A stretch of 62,551 nucleotides of DNA from Pseudomonadota bacterium (GCA_023399375.1 JAEWPX010000143.1:1-62551), one strand, 5' to 3'; shown: positions 34,620 through 44,136, counted from the stretch's first letter. Translations and numbers: made by a program. Notes: a model not told the origin generated them from the sequence alone.

Positions 34620-35684
34620 ATGGCCCGCATCCTCTACGGCGTGCACGGCACCCAGCACGGACATGCCATCCGCGCGCTCATCCTGGCCCGGCACCTCAAG
34701 GCGCTCGGGCACGAGTTCCTGTTCGTCTCCAGCGAAGAGGGCATGCAGCTGCTCGGCCGCGAATTCCCGGTGGAGCGGTTCGAAAACCCCGGCACGCGCT
34801 ACAAGAACCAGCGCCTGGACATGCCGGCGACGCTTGGGCTCGCCGCGCGCACCCTGGCCAAGCGCCCAAGCGAACTGGCGCGCCTGGCGTCCATGATCGC
34901 GGCATTCAGGCCCGACCGCGCCATCTCCGACTACGAATATTTCGTGCCCATCGCGGCACGGCGCGCCGGCATTCCCTGCCTTTCCATCGACCACCAGCAC
35001 GTCGTCTCCTGCTGCGACCACGACATCCCGCCGCGCCTGTGGCCGGATTACTGGGGCATCCGCGCCTCCATCCGCTTTCTTTTTTCCGCGGCCACGGACT
35101 ACCTGGCCATCTCCTTTTTCCAGCCGCCGCCCAAGCCCGGCGCGCGCGCCCGCATCGCCCCGGCCATCCTGCGCCAGAGCGTACGCGCGCGTACGCCCGC
35201 CAGGGGCGGCCACATCCTCGTCTACCAGAGCTGCGGCATCTGCGACGCCTTCGCGCCCTATCTGCGCGCCATCGACCGGGAATTTCGCGTCTACGGCTAC
35301 CGCATGGACAAGGTGGACGGGAACCTGACCTTCCGGGACTACTCCGAGGAAGGCTTTCTTGACGATCTGGCGTCGTGCGCCTACGTCATCTGCGGCGGCA
35401 GCCACAATCTCATGAGCGAGGCGCTTTTTTACGGCAAGCCCGTGCTCTCGTTCCCCGTGCCCGGGGCGTTCGAGCAGCAGCTCAATGCCCTGTATCTGGA
35501 GCGCCTGGGCTACGGTCGGTCCGCGTCCATGGAGCGGCTGACGCCGGAGCTGCTGCCGGAATTCGAAAAGAATCTCGATGCCATGCGCCGCCGCATCGCC
35601 GGCGGCAGTTTTTGCGGCAACGAGGCCGTGCTCGCCCTGGTCGAGGATTTCCTGCGCGACGGCGCGCTGCCGGGAAGATCATAA
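34620..35684 (+). CDS. GT-B glycosyltransferase-like protein
   Basis: A 354-residue protein. It opens with MARILYGVHGTQHGHAIRALILARHL, the glycine-rich N-terminal loop of MurG/UGT-like GT-B enzymes, and has a C-terminal donor-binding part with CGGSHNLMSEALFYGKPVLSFPVPGAFEQQLNA (about 260-292), matching the family's E-x7-E-type loop. It resembles the 'glycosyltransferase family 28-like' proteins found near lipid or polysaccharide genes. ATG 34620 is chosen because the fold begins there; the upstream frame is unrelated. It is divergent from the PLD-like operon and followed by a terminator. Confidence 0.78.
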   Translation: MARILYGVHGTQHGHAIRALILARHLKALGHEFLFVSSEEGMQLLGREFPVERFENPGTRYKNQRLDMPATLGLAARTLAKRPSELARLASMIAAFRPDRAISDYEYFVPIAARRAGIPCLSIDHQHVVSCCDHDIPPRLWPDYWGIRASIRFLFSAATDYLAISFFQPPPKPGARARIAPAILRQSVRARTPARGGHILVYQSCGICDAFAPYLRAIDREFRVYGYRMDKVDGNLTFRDYSEEGFLDDLASCAYVICGGSHNLMSEALFYGKPVLSFPVPGAFEQQLNALYLERLGYGRSASMERLTPELLPEFEKNLDAMRRRIAGGSFCGNEAVLALVEDFLRDGALPGRS

Positions 35685-35699
35685 ATCCGGGCCTTGCCC

Positions 35700-35724
35700 C
35701 TGGCGCATCGCGCCGGCTTTTTTT
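35700..35724 (+). terminator. Intrinsic terminator
   Basis: A 7-bp stem around GGCGC/GCGCC with a 3-base loop, followed by seven T. It separates the glycosyltransferase-like gene from the BMP operon. Confidence 0.7.
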
Positions 35725-35764
35725 ACAGTCGCCAAGCCCCATCAACCGCCAAAAGGAGAGCCCC

Positions 35765-36943
35765 ATGCGCCGCATCCTGTCCTCCCTGGCGGCCCTGGCC
35801 CTTTGTCTGGCCCTGGCCGTCCCCGCGCTGGCCGCCGAGAAGCCGCCGACCTTCGGCATGCTGCTCGTCGGCCCCTACAACGATAAAGGCTACAGCCAGG
35901 CCCAGTACGAGGGCGGCAAGTACGTCGAGGCGCATCTGCCCGGCGCGAAAATGCTCTATCTCGACAAATTGAACCCCGCCGACCGCCCGGGCGTCACCGT
36001 GCCGCAAGTGGTGGACGATCTGGCGGCCAAGGGCGCGACGCTCATCTTCGCCGGCTCCGACGACATGAAGGACGGCATCCGCGAAGCCGCCGAGCAACAC
36101 CCCGAACTGACCTTCGTCCACATCTCCGGCGACGACGCGCTTACGGGCAAGGCTCCGAAAAACCTGGGCAACGTCTTTTCCAAGATGGAATACGCCAAGA
36201 TGATGGCCGGCTTTTCCGCGGCCATGACCACCAAGACCGGCAAGATCGGCTTCCTCGGGCCGCTCATTAACGACGAGACCCGCCGCCTGGCCGACGCCGC
36301 CTATCTCGGCGCGCGCTACGCCTGGGAGAAGGTGCGCGGCCAAAAGGCCGAGGACCTCTCGTTCAAGGTCACCTGGATCGGCTTCTGGTTCAACATTCCG
36401 GGCGTGACCTCCGACCCCAACCAGGTCGCCGGCTCGTTCTTCGACCAGGGCTACGACGTGGTCATCTCCGGCATCGACACCCCCGAGGCCCTGACCGTGG
36501 CCGCCGCCCGCCGCAAGGCCGGGGCCGACGTCCACGCCCTGCCCTACGACTACAAGGACGCCTGTGCGAGCGCGCCCGACGCCTGCCTCGGCGTGCCCTA
36601 TTTCAACTGGGGCCCGGCGCTTTTGCCCATCGTCAAGGACGTCGCCGCCGGGACCTGGAAATCGGACTTCGTCTGGCTCTCCCCGGATTTCGCCGCCCTG
36701 AATGATCCGGACAAGAGCCCGGTGGGTTTCCTGCCCGGCGAGGGGCTTTCCCCCGAGAACAGGAAGGCCCTGGACCAGTTTACGGCCGACCTCGGCTCGG
36801 GCAAGGTCAACCTCTATGCCGGGCCGCTCGCCTACCAGGACGGCACGGTGTTCGTGCCCGCCGGCCGTACGGCCACGGACAAGGAACTGTGGTTCTGCCC
36901 GCAGCTGCTCCACGGCATGGAGGGGGCCAGCGCCTCCAAGTAG
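35765..36943 (+). CDS. BMP-family periplasmic binding protein
   Basis: A 392-residue periplasmic protein of the basic membrane protein/PnrA family, which usually binds nucleosides. The signal peptide ends near PALAA (residue 24) and has no lipobox cysteine, so it is soluble rather than a lipoprotein. Typical stretches are VGPYNDKGYSQAQYEG, IFAGSDDMKDGIREAA and GYDVVISGIDTPEAL. AAAGGAG precedes the ATG. It heads an operon with an ABC ATPase and two permeases, the usual nucleoside-importer arrangement. Confidence 0.88.
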   Translation: MRRILSSLAALALCLALAVPALAAEKPPTFGMLLVGPYNDKGYSQAQYEGGKYVEAHLPGAKMLYLDKLNPADRPGVTVPQVVDDLAAKGATLIFAGSDDMKDGIREAAEQHPELTFVHISGDDALTGKAPKNLGNVFSKMEYAKMMAGFSAAMTTKTGKIGFLGPLINDETRRLADAAYLGARYAWEKVRGQKAEDLSFKVTWIGFWFNIPGVTSDPNQVAGSFFDQGYDVVISGIDTPEALTVAAARRKAGADVHALPYDYKDACASAPDACLGVPYFNWGPALLPIVKDVAAGTWKSDFVWLSPDFAALNDPDKSPVGFLPGEGLSPENRKALDQFTADLGSGKVNLYAGPLAYQDGTVFVPAGRTATDKELWFCPQLLHGMEGASASK

Positions 36944-36965
36944 GGCGCGGCGGAGTGTGCCCGGC

Positions 36966-38459
36966 ATGGACGTCGTCCTTTCCCATATCGTCAAGCGCTT
37001 CGGGCGGCTTGTCGCCAACGACGACGTCAGCGTGACCCTTGCGGCGGGGCGCATCCACGGGCTTTTGGGTGAAAACGGGGCCGGCAAGTCCACCCTCATG
37101 AAGGTGCTGTGCGGCCAGCTGGCCCCGGACGCGGGCGAAATCGTCGTGGACGGCGTCGCCCACAGGCGGCTGACCCCGGATATGGCGGCGCACTGCGGCA
37201 TCGGCATGCTGCCCCAGGACCCCCTGGATTTCCCGCCGCTTAGAGTCTGGGAGAACTTCGCCCTGGGCGGCGGACCCGTGCTTTCCCGAGCCGCCGCCCG
37301 CCAGCGCCTGGAGGCCGTGTGCGCGCGCATGGGCTTTTGCCTGCGCCCGGACGTTCCCGTCTCCGACCTGACCGTGGCCGAACGCCAGCACCTGGAGCTG
37401 GCGCGGCTTTTCGACCGCGACGTGCGCCTGCTCATCCTCGACGAACCCACCTCCGGCATCTCCCCGGCCCAGCGCGAGAAGCTTTTCGCGGTGCTGCGCG
37501 CCTTCGTCTCGGGCGGCGACAGGCTCGTGGCCCTGGTCACGCACAAGCTGGCCGAGGCCCGGGAACTGTGCGACGCCGTGACCATCCTGCGCCACGGCCG
37601 CCTCGCCGGCAGCTTCGCCGCGCCGCTCGACGGACAGGCCATCCTCACGGCCATGTTCGGGGCCGAGGTCGCGGCCGCCGCCGAGGCTGCGCCCCCGCCG
37701 CCGCCAAAGGCCGTTGCCGGCGAAGGCGATGTCCCGATACTGCGCGCCGCCCATCTGGTCATCGCCGACGACAAGGCCGTGCTCGACGACGTCTGCCTGG
37801 AAATCTGGCCGGGCGAAATCGTCGGGCTGGCCGGCATTTCCGGCGGCGGTCAGGAAGCCCTGCTGCGGGGGCTGGCCGGCATCGCGCCAAGCGTCGCCGG
37901 GGACCTCGACGTGGGCGGCCGCGCCCTGGCCGGCCGGCCGGCCACGGATTTCCTGGCCGCCGGCATCCATTATCTTCCCGCGGCGCGCATGGAGGAGGGG
38001 CTTTTCCCGGGGCTTTCGCTCCTCGACCACGTGCGCCTGGCTTTCCCCGACAGGCGGCGCGAGGCCAAAGCCATTTTCGCCGCGCGTTGCGTGGAAAAAT
38101 TCCGCCTGACCAATACGCCGTACGCCCGCGCCGACGCGCTCTCCGGCGGCAACCAGCAGCGCCTGCTCCTGTCGCTTATTCCTGACGACACCAGGCTCCT
38201 GCTCGCCGACAACCCCACCCGGGGCCTCGACGCCGCCTCCATCGCCCAGATCTGGGACCATTTCCGCGAGCGCGCCGCCGCCGGCGCGGCCGTGCTCTTT
38301 TTTTCCGAGGACCTCGACGAACTGCTCGCCCATGCCGGCCGGGTGCTCGTGTTCTACAACCGCGACATGACCGCCGACCTGCCTGCGGCAAGCCTCGATC
38401 CGGGCCGCGTCGGCGACCTCATGACCGGCCGCGCCACGGCCGTCGGGAGCGCCTCGTGA
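36966..38459 (+). CDS. Nucleoside-type ABC transporter ATPase (two NBDs)
   Basis: A 497-residue protein made of two nucleotide-binding domains, as in sugar and nucleoside importers. The first has an intact Walker A (GENGAGKS, 35-42) and Walker B (LLILDEPTSG). The second has the family's degenerate Walker A (GISGGGQEALLRGL) and a good signature (LSGGNQQRLLL). It starts 22 bases after the binding-protein gene and its TGA overlaps the next GTG start. Confidence 0.9.
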   Translation: MDVVLSHIVKRFGRLVANDDVSVTLAAGRIHGLLGENGAGKSTLMKVLCGQLAPDAGEIVVDGVAHRRLTPDMAAHCGIGMLPQDPLDFPPLRVWENFALGGGPVLSRAAARQRLEAVCARMGFCLRPDVPVSDLTVAERQHLELARLFDRDVRLLILDEPTSGISPAQREKLFAVLRAFVSGGDRLVALVTHKLAEARELCDAVTILRHGRLAGSFAAPLDGQAILTAMFGAEVAAAAEAAPPPPPKAVAGEGDVPILRAAHLVIADDKAVLDDVCLEIWPGEIVGLAGISGGGQEALLRGLAGIAPSVAGDLDVGGRALAGRPATDFLAAGIHYLPAARMEEGLFPGLSLLDHVRLAFPDRRREAKAIFAARCVEKFRLTNTPYARADALSGGNQQRLLLSLIPDDTRLLLADNPTRGLDAASIAQIWDHFRERAAAGAAVLFFSEDLDELLAHAGRVLVFYNRDMTADLPAASLDPGRVGDLMTGRATAVGSAS

Positions 38460-39496
38460 GCGGCCGCGCCTCCATGCTGCTTCGCGCCGGCTACGCCCTG
38501 GCCGCGGCGCTCGGCGTGACCCTCGCCATCGTGGTCGCGACCGGCGCGCCGCCGTTTTCCACCCTCGCCGTCATGGCGCAGGGGGGGCTCGGGTCCGAAG
38601 CGGCGATCCTGCGCACGCTGGCCGCCTTCACGCCGCTTTTATTGTGCGGCGCGGCCCTTTGCGTCACTTTCGCCGCCAACCTCTGGAACATCGGCGTCGA
38701 GGGGCAGATCACCCTGGGCGCGATCTTCGCCCAGGGCGTGCTGCGCGCCGCCGATCCGGCCGGCGGGTTGCCGCAAGGCCTGGACATGGCGCTCGGGCTC
38801 GGCGCGGCGGCGCTCGGCGGCATGCTCTGGTCGCTTCTTGCCGGCGTGCTGCGCACCCACGGCCGCGTGCACGAGATCTTTTCCGGCCTGGGGCTCAATT
38901 TCGTGGCCATGGGCATTTCGCTGTGGCTCATCCTCGGCCCCTGGAAGCGGCCGGGCATGGCCTCCATGAGCGGCACCGAGCCGCTCGACGCCGCGCTGTG
39001 GCTGCCGGCCCTGGGCGGGCGGCCCATGAGCCTCATCGGACCGATCCTCGCCGTGGTCGCCTTCGCCGCCGTGACCTGGCTTCTGACCCGCACCTTTTTC
39101 GGCCTGACGCTCGCCGCCGTGCGCCAGAACGCCCTTGCCGCCACGCGCCTGGGCCTGCGGCCCAAAATGCGCATCCTGGCCGCCATGGCCATCTGCGGGG
39201 CCCTGGCCGGCCTTGCCGGCGGCATCCTCGTCGCCGGGCTCTACCACCGGCTCATCCCGTCGATATCCGGCAACTACGGCTACACCGCCATCCTGGCCGT
39301 GCTGCTGGCCTCGGGGAGCTTGTGGGCGTTGCCGGCCGCATGCCTTTTCTTCGCGGTGCTCACGGTCGGCTCGGTGCAGCTGCCGCTGTCGCTTTCCCTG
39401 GATTCGTCCCTGGCCGGCGTGATCCAGGGCGTGTTCGTGCTCACGCTTTTCGCGGCCAGACGCCTGCGCCAGGCCGCGCCCGGGAGGGAACGGTGA
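38456..39496 (+). CDS. Nucleoside-type ABC permease 1
   Basis: A 346-residue inner-membrane permease with about 9-10 hydrophobic segments. The family loop NLWNIGVEGQITLGAI (about 77-92) and RQNALAATRLGL (about 223-234) are typical of branched/sugar-type permeases. GTG start at 38456 overlaps the ATPase stop. It pairs with the permease at 39493 to form the membrane channel. Confidence 0.88.
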   Translation: MSGRASMLLRAGYALAAALGVTLAIVVATGAPPFSTLAVMAQGGLGSEAAILRTLAAFTPLLLCGAALCVTFAANLWNIGVEGQITLGAIFAQGVLRAADPAGGLPQGLDMALGLGAAALGGMLWSLLAGVLRTHGRVHEIFSGLGLNFVAMGISLWLILGPWKRPGMASMSGTEPLDAALWLPALGGRPMSLIGPILAVVAFAAVTWLLTRTFFGLTLAAVRQNALAATRLGLRPKMRILAAMAICGALAGLAGGILVAGLYHRLIPSISGNYGYTAILAVLLASGSLWALPAACLFFAVLTVGSVQLPLSLSLDSSLAGVIQGVFVLTLFAARRLRQAAPGRER

Positions 39497-40476
39497 GCCT
39501 CGAGTACGCCGGCGCCCTGGTCGCGGCCGTCTTTTTCGCCGCTGCGCCGCTTATTCTCGCCGCCCTCGGCGAGACCGTGTCCGAGCGGGGCGGCATGATC
39601 AACCTGTCCCTGGACGGCACCGTGCTTTTTGCGGCCATGGCCGCCTTCGCCGTGGCCCGGGGCAGCGGCGATCCCTGGCTGGGACTTGCCGCCGGGGCCG
39701 CGGCCGGCGCGTGCATCGCGCTGATCCTGGCCGTGTTCGGCCTTTTTCTCGGCGCGTCGGAGCTGGCCGTCGGGTTCGTGCTGACGCTTTTTTGCCGGGA
39801 GCTCGCCTATTTCATGGGCCATGGCGTGGCCCGCCAGCCCGGGCCGGACCTCGGCAGCCTCGCCGTGCCGGTGCTCTCCGACATCCCGCTTTTGGGCAAG
39901 GCGCTTTTCGGCCAGAGTCCGGTGGTGCTTATAAGCCTTGCGGTTCTGGGGGGCGTGTGGTGGTTTCTCGCGCGCACGCGGGCGGGGTTGACGCTTCGCG
40001 CCGTGGGCGAATCGCCGAGGGCCGCGGCCAGCCGGGGCGTGGCCGTGCGCAAGGTGCAGCTTTTGTGCTGTCTGGCCGGCGGGGCGCTCGCCGGCTGCGC
40101 CGGGGGGCTTTATTCCCTTTCCGTCAAGCCCGGCTGGGGCCATCCGCAGGGCTGCGAGGGCGCGGGCTGGATTGCGCTGGCCATCGTCATCTTCGGCGGC
40201 TGGAAGCCCGTGCGCGTGGCCTTCGGCGCGCTCTTTTTCGCCGCCATCCAGGTGGCCGGCATCGCGCTCCAGGACGCGCTGCCCGGGCTTTCGGGCGCGC
40301 TGTTCCAGATCGCGCCGTTCCCGGTCATGATCGCCACGCTCCTCGTGGTCAACCTGCGCCGCTCCACGGCCTTCCGCGAGGCCGCGCGGCGCGTGCCGCT
40401 GCTCGGTCGCCTCATGCCCCGCACCGCCGGCGGCGCGCCCGGGGCCATCGCCGGCGCGCTGGACAAGGGCTTCTAG
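39493..40476 (+). CDS. Nucleoside-type ABC permease 2
   Basis: A 327-residue permease with multiple membrane segments. SERGGMINLSLDGTVLFAAM and GESPRAAASRGVAVRKVQ are the conserved cytoplasmic-loop motifs of the family. The GTG start at 39493 overlaps the previous stop (GTGA), so all three transporter genes are translationally coupled. It is the last gene of the operon; an AT-rich palindrome follows 10 bases after its stop. Confidence 0.88.
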   Translation: MSLEYAGALVAAVFFAAAPLILAALGETVSERGGMINLSLDGTVLFAAMAAFAVARGSGDPWLGLAAGAAAGACIALILAVFGLFLGASELAVGFVLTLFCRELAYFMGHGVARQPGPDLGSLAVPVLSDIPLLGKALFGQSPVVLISLAVLGGVWWFLARTRAGLTLRAVGESPRAAASRGVAVRKVQLLCCLAGGALAGCAGGLYSLSVKPGWGHPQGCEGAGWIALAIVIFGGWKPVRVAFGALFFAAIQVAGIALQDALPGLSGALFQIAPFPVMIATLLVVNLRRSTAFREAARRVPLLGRLMPRTAGGAPGAIAGALDKGF

Positions 40477-40486
40477 TGTTGCGACC

Positions 40487-40514
40487 CTTAAAAAATACCT
40501 CAGTATTTTTTAAG
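40487..40514. promoter_or_regulatory. AT-rich perfect palindrome between BMP operon and tetR
   Basis: A perfect 12-bp stem (CTTAAAAAATAC and complement) with a 4-base loop. It contains its own T-run and may act as a terminator for the BMP operon, or as an operator for the TetR gene 70 bases downstream. Confidence 0.45.
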
Positions 40515-40583
40515 AAAAAATTGTTCCTCAAAGGTGTTGTCCAGTGAAAAGATATCGACTTCATTCGAGGACGCTCCACTAGG

Positions 40584-41195
40584 ATGCGCGGGGAGCAGCC
40601 GAAGGGCGCAACAAGCGCCAAACGCCTGCCGGGACGGCCGCGCAGCGACGCCGCGCGCAGCGCCGTGCTGGAGGCCGCCTATGGCCTGCTCGAGGAGGCG
40701 GGCTTTTCCAGGCTGACCATGGAGGGCATCGCCGCCCGGGCCGGCGTGGGCAAGGCCACGCTCTACCGCTGGTGGCCGGGCAAAGGCGCGGTCGCCATGG
40801 AGGCCTTCCTGGCCGCCGTGTCCCCGAAGATCGCCTTTCCCCACACCGATTCCGCCGTGGCCGACGTCACCGCGCAGATGCTCCGCCTGGCTGCGGCCTA
40901 CCGGGGGACGATCGGCAAGATCGTGTGCGAGATGATCGCCCTGGGCCAGGCCGATCCCGAGATTCGGGTCGCCTTTCTCGACGGTTACATGTTCCCCCGC
41001 CGCAACGCGGCCAAGGAAGCGCTGCGGCGCGGCGTCGCGTCCGGGGAAATCCGTGCCGACGCCGACCTGGAGCTTGCCGTGGACGCCCTCTATGCTCCGA
41101 TCTTCCACCGCATGCTGCTGCGCCACCTGCCCCTGGACGACGCCTTCGTGCGCGGCATCGCCGCCCTCGTTTTCTCCGGCCTCGCCCCCAAATAA
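40584..41195 (+). CDS. TetR/AcrR-family regulator
   Basis: A 203-residue repressor. The helix-turn-helix spans about 45-75 (MEGIAARAGVGKATLYRWWPGK), followed by an all-helical ligand-binding domain with a C-terminal half of the type common in regulators of efflux genes. An ATG with AGGA upstream. It is co-directional with an MFS exporter, 144 bases downstream, whose promoter contains a perfect palindrome; that is the likely regulatory target. Confidence 0.87.
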   Translation: MRGEQPKGATSAKRLPGRPRSDAARSAVLEAAYGLLEEAGFSRLTMEGIAARAGVGKATLYRWWPGKGAVAMEAFLAAVSPKIAFPHTDSAVADVTAQMLRLAAAYRGTIGKIVCEMIALGQADPEIRVAFLDGYMFPRRNAAKEALRRGVASGEIRADADLELAVDALYAPIFHRMLLRHLPLDDAFVRGIAALVFSGLAPK

Positions 41196-41274
41196 TTCCG
41201 GCTCCCCCCGCATTATTTCTCTTTTAAGGGGTATCCTCCCGCATTTGCAGGAGAATATTTTGTTTTGTTTCTTC

Positions 41275-41315
41275 TTGACTCCGATTTTACTCTGATTATA
41301 TACGATACGTATCGT
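41275..41315 (+). promoter_or_regulatory. MFS promoter with TetR-type operator
   Basis: TTGACT (41275-41280) and TATATA (41297-41302), 16-base spacer. A perfect 14-bp palindrome ACGATACGTATCGT (41302-41315) overlaps the end of the -10 and the likely start point, a classical place for TetR repression. Confidence 0.7.
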
Positions 41316-41339
41316 TTTGATTCAAGCAGGAGACTTCCC

Positions 41340-42539
41340 ATGCAACACAGCGCATGTCTTTCCCTCGAAACGTCCGCGGCCCGGGAGCCGGGACGGGGCG
41401 TCGTGGCCCTGATGGCCGGCGCGGCCGGGCTCGCCGTGGCGAGCATCTACTACAACCAGCCGATGCTTGGCATCCTGGCCGAGGTTTTCCATGCCGACGC
41501 CGCGTCCGTCTCCTGGATCGCGGTACTCACGCAGGTCGGCTACGCCTTGGGCCTGCTGCTGCTTGCGCCGCTCGGGGACCGCTTCGAGCGGCGCGGGCTC
41601 ATTGTCCTGACGTTTCTCGCCCTGGCCGTGGCCCTGGCCGCGGCTGCGGTCTCCCCGGGGCTCGGCATGCTGCTCGGGGCGAGCCTCGGCATCGGCGTGC
41701 TGGCGACCGTGGCGCAACAGGTGGTGCCCATGGCCGCCCATCTGGCCGGGGAACGGCGGCGGGGCAGCGTCGTCGGCACGGTCATGGCCGGGGTGCTCGC
41801 GGGCATCCTGCTGTCGCGCACGGTCAGCGGGCTCGTGGCCGCGTACGGCGACTGGCGGGAGATGTTCGCCTTCGCCAGCGGCGCGTCGCTTCTCATGAGC
41901 GCCGTGCTGCTGCTGTGGCTGCCGCGCGTGACGCCCGTGACCACGATCTCGTATCCGCGCATGCTCGCCTCGCTGGCGCGGCTTTTCGCGGCGCACAAGG
42001 AACTGCGCCGGGCGGGGTTCGTGCAGGGGGTGCTTTTCGGCGGCTTTGTGGCCTTCTGGGCCAATCTGGCGCTGTTTTTGGAACAGCCGCCGTTTTACCA
42101 GGGCAGCGCGGTCGCGGGGATGCTGGGTCTGGTCGGTGTGGCCGGCGTCGCGGCCGCGCCCCTGGCCGGGCGGTTGGCCGACCGGGGCGGCCGGGGCAGG
42201 CTCGTCGCCTACGGGGCCGTGAGCGTTGCCGCGGCGTTTGTGCTGCTCGCGCTGTTCCGAGAGTCGTGGCTCGCCCTGGTCGCCGGCATTCTGCTCATGG
42301 ACGTCGGCCTCCAAGGGGCGCTCGTGGCCAACCAGGCCCGGATCTACGCCCTGGACGGCGCGGCGCGCAGCCGCGTCAACACGGTCTTCATGACGCTGAT
42401 GTTCGTCGGCGGCGCGCTGGGCACGGCACTTGGCGCGCAGGCGTTTTCCCGGTTCGGCTGGCTTGGCGTGTGCGTGCTGGGCGCGGCCTGCGGCGTGTTC
42501 GCCCTGGCGCTCGAACTGCGCGGCGCGGCGCGGGCCTGA
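41340..42539 (+). CDS. MFS efflux transporter
   Basis: A 399-residue 12-segment membrane protein of the YnfM/arabinose-efflux-like MFS group: ASIYYNQPMLGILAEVF in helix 1, and LLAPLGDRFERRGLIV, the family's motif A (GDRxxRR) between helices 2 and 3. AGGAG before ATG 41340 fixes the start. It follows the TetR gene and has its own promoter-operator, so it is probably an inducible drug or metabolite exporter. Confidence 0.85.
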   Translation: MQHSACLSLETSAAREPGRGVVALMAGAAGLAVASIYYNQPMLGILAEVFHADAASVSWIAVLTQVGYALGLLLLAPLGDRFERRGLIVLTFLALAVALAAAAVSPGLGMLLGASLGIGVLATVAQQVVPMAAHLAGERRRGSVVGTVMAGVLAGILLSRTVSGLVAAYGDWREMFAFASGASLLMSAVLLLWLPRVTPVTTISYPRMLASLARLFAAHKELRRAGFVQGVLFGGFVAFWANLALFLEQPPFYQGSAVAGMLGLVGVAGVAAAPLAGRLADRGGRGRLVAYGAVSVAAAFVLLALFRESWLALVAGILLMDVGLQGALVANQARIYALDGAARSRVNTVFMTLMFVGGALGTALGAQAFSRFGWLGVCVLGAACGVFALALELRGAARA

Positions 42540-42571
42540 GCGCCCGGCGCACCCCTCCCGACATGCAAAAC

Positions 42572-42601
42572 GGGCCTGCGGCAACGCCATGCCGCAGGCC
42601 C
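42572..42601. terminator. Bidirectional terminator between MFS and porin genes
   Basis: A perfect 12-bp stem (GGGCCTGCGGCA and complement) with a 6-base loop, flanked by A-rich bases on the left and T-rich bases on the right. It lies between two convergent genes. Confidence 0.75.
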
Positions 42602-42628
42602 CGTTCTCGTTTTCGGGGAGGGGACGGC

Positions 42629-44062
42629 CTAGAACTTGTAGATGAGGCCGAGCGCCCCCTGCCAGGCGTCGCCGGCCTGGTTGACCATGCGCCGGCCCCA
42701 GATGCTCGCGCGGAAGTCGTAGCCCCTGGCCCAGCCCGTCTCCACGATCAGGTTGACGGCGTCCGTGAGGGCGAAAACATGCTCGCTGGCGATGGAGAGC
42801 AGCCGTTCCCCCTGGGCGAGGTCCTGACCCATGGTCACGTACTGCCCCGGCCCGCCCGTGGCCGCCACGGCCTTGCGCAGCCCGGCCGGGGAGTTCGTGC
42901 CCGTGGCGTAGGAAAAGGCGACGAGCGAGGTCAGGCGGTCGATGACGCTGATGCGGTCGAAGTTGACCACAAGGCCCATGCTCCCTTGCGGCGTGGTGTT
43001 CATGGACGCCTGGGTCAGGTATTGGTCGGCATTGAAGAGAAACGAGCCGCGCGGCCCCCACTGCGGGTTGACGCCCGGCAGCCGCTCGGAGCCGTTGGAG
43101 AGCCCGGCGTCCTCGCCGCTGCCCCACCAGCCGAGCAGCTGCGGCGCGACCGCCGTAAATCCCGTGTATTCCAGGGCCGCGTCCGCGAACCAGCCCTGCC
43201 GGTGGTTGCGCGAGCGGTCGCCGGCGAAGGCGTTGCCGTAGATGCCGTCGGCATAGACCTTGACCGGGATGGGCAGTTCGTAGGTCAGGGCGGCGCCGGT
43301 CCAGAACGCGGCGTTTTGGTTGTTGGCGAACGCCGTGGACGGCGAGGCGTAGCTGCCGGCGGCCAGCAGGGTGTTGCCCATGGGGCTTGGCAGGTCGGCG
43401 GAGCGTCCGAGAATGGCCGCCGCGCCCCAGGGCGTCAGGTGCAGTCCCGAAACCGTCAGCGGCAGCGTCAGGAACGTGAAATCCAGTTCGTCGCCGACCT
43501 GCGTCGTGGTCGTGTCGTAGGTCCTGTTGGTGTCCACCAGCCGGGCGTAGCCCGCCGTGACCGCAAGCGTGTCGTCGAGCAGCGGGGCGCGCACGATCAG
43601 GGCGGCCGCGTCGCTGTTGCCCGAGTCGGTGCCGAAGACCAGGGAATCGTAAAAGACCTCGGTGTGCGGCAGGGACACGGGCTGGTAGCCGGCGGTCACC
43701 TGCACGCGCGTGTCCGGCACGGTGAACTGGAGGTAGCACTGGTAGGGCTGCACGGCCACGGTCGGGTTGGCCGCGGTCAGGGTGCCGTGACCCCAGGTTT
43801 CGTTGTTGACGCGAAGCCCGAGCCGGAAGGAAAGGTTCTCGTTGGCGGTGAAATCGACGTGCAGCCGCAGCCGCTGCCAGATGTTGAGGGTGTCTTCGGT
43901 CTGCGTGCCGGCTGCGTTCCAGCCGGTGTAGTTCTGGCCGCTGAAAAACGTGCCCTGGACGCGGAAATCGCCGTACATGGCGACGGACGTGGCCAAGGCG
44001 GGAACGGCGGCGGCGAGGCACAGCGCAACCAGCAAGAAGATGGCGAAGCGCGGGCGTGGCAT
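42629..44062 (-). CDS. Outer-membrane porin, Desulfovibrio homotrimeric type
   Basis: A 477-residue protein with a signal peptide (FAIFLLVALCLAAAVPALA). The mature part is a beta barrel with alternating strands, opening VAMYGDFRVQGTFF and ending in the terminal aromatic motif GLIYKF recognised by the BAM machinery. It has the layout of the homotrimeric porins typical of Desulfovibrio, and is one of the clues to the organism. It lies 74 bases after gadB on the same strand and may be co-expressed with it. Confidence 0.88.
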   Translation of the reverse strand: MPRPRFAIFLLVALCLAAAVPALATSVAMYGDFRVQGTFFSGQNYTGWNAAGTQTEDTLNIWQRLRLHVDFTANENLSFRLGLRVNNETWGHGTLTAANPTVAVQPYQCYLQFTVPDTRVQVTAGYQPVSLPHTEVFYDSLVFGTDSGNSDAAALIVRAPLLDDTLAVTAGYARLVDTNRTYDTTTTQVGDELDFTFLTLPLTVSGLHLTPWGAAAILGRSADLPSPMGNTLLAAGSYASPSTAFANNQNAAFWTGAALTYELPIPVKVYADGIYGNAFAGDRSRNHRQGWFADAALEYTGFTAVAPQLLGWWGSGEDAGLSNGSERLPGVNPQWGPRGSFLFNADQYLTQASMNTTPQGSMGLVVNFDRISVIDRLTSLVAFSYATGTNSPAGLRKAVAATGGPGQYVTMGQDLAQGERLLSIASEHVFALTDAVNLIVETGWARGYDFRASIWGRRMVNQAGDAWQGALGLIYKF

Positions 44063-44136
44063 GGGGACTCCCTTCCCGGGCGCACGGCCGCGGGCCGCAA
44101 CGGCGGCCCGCGGTCCGGCGGCGTGCCCGGAACGGC

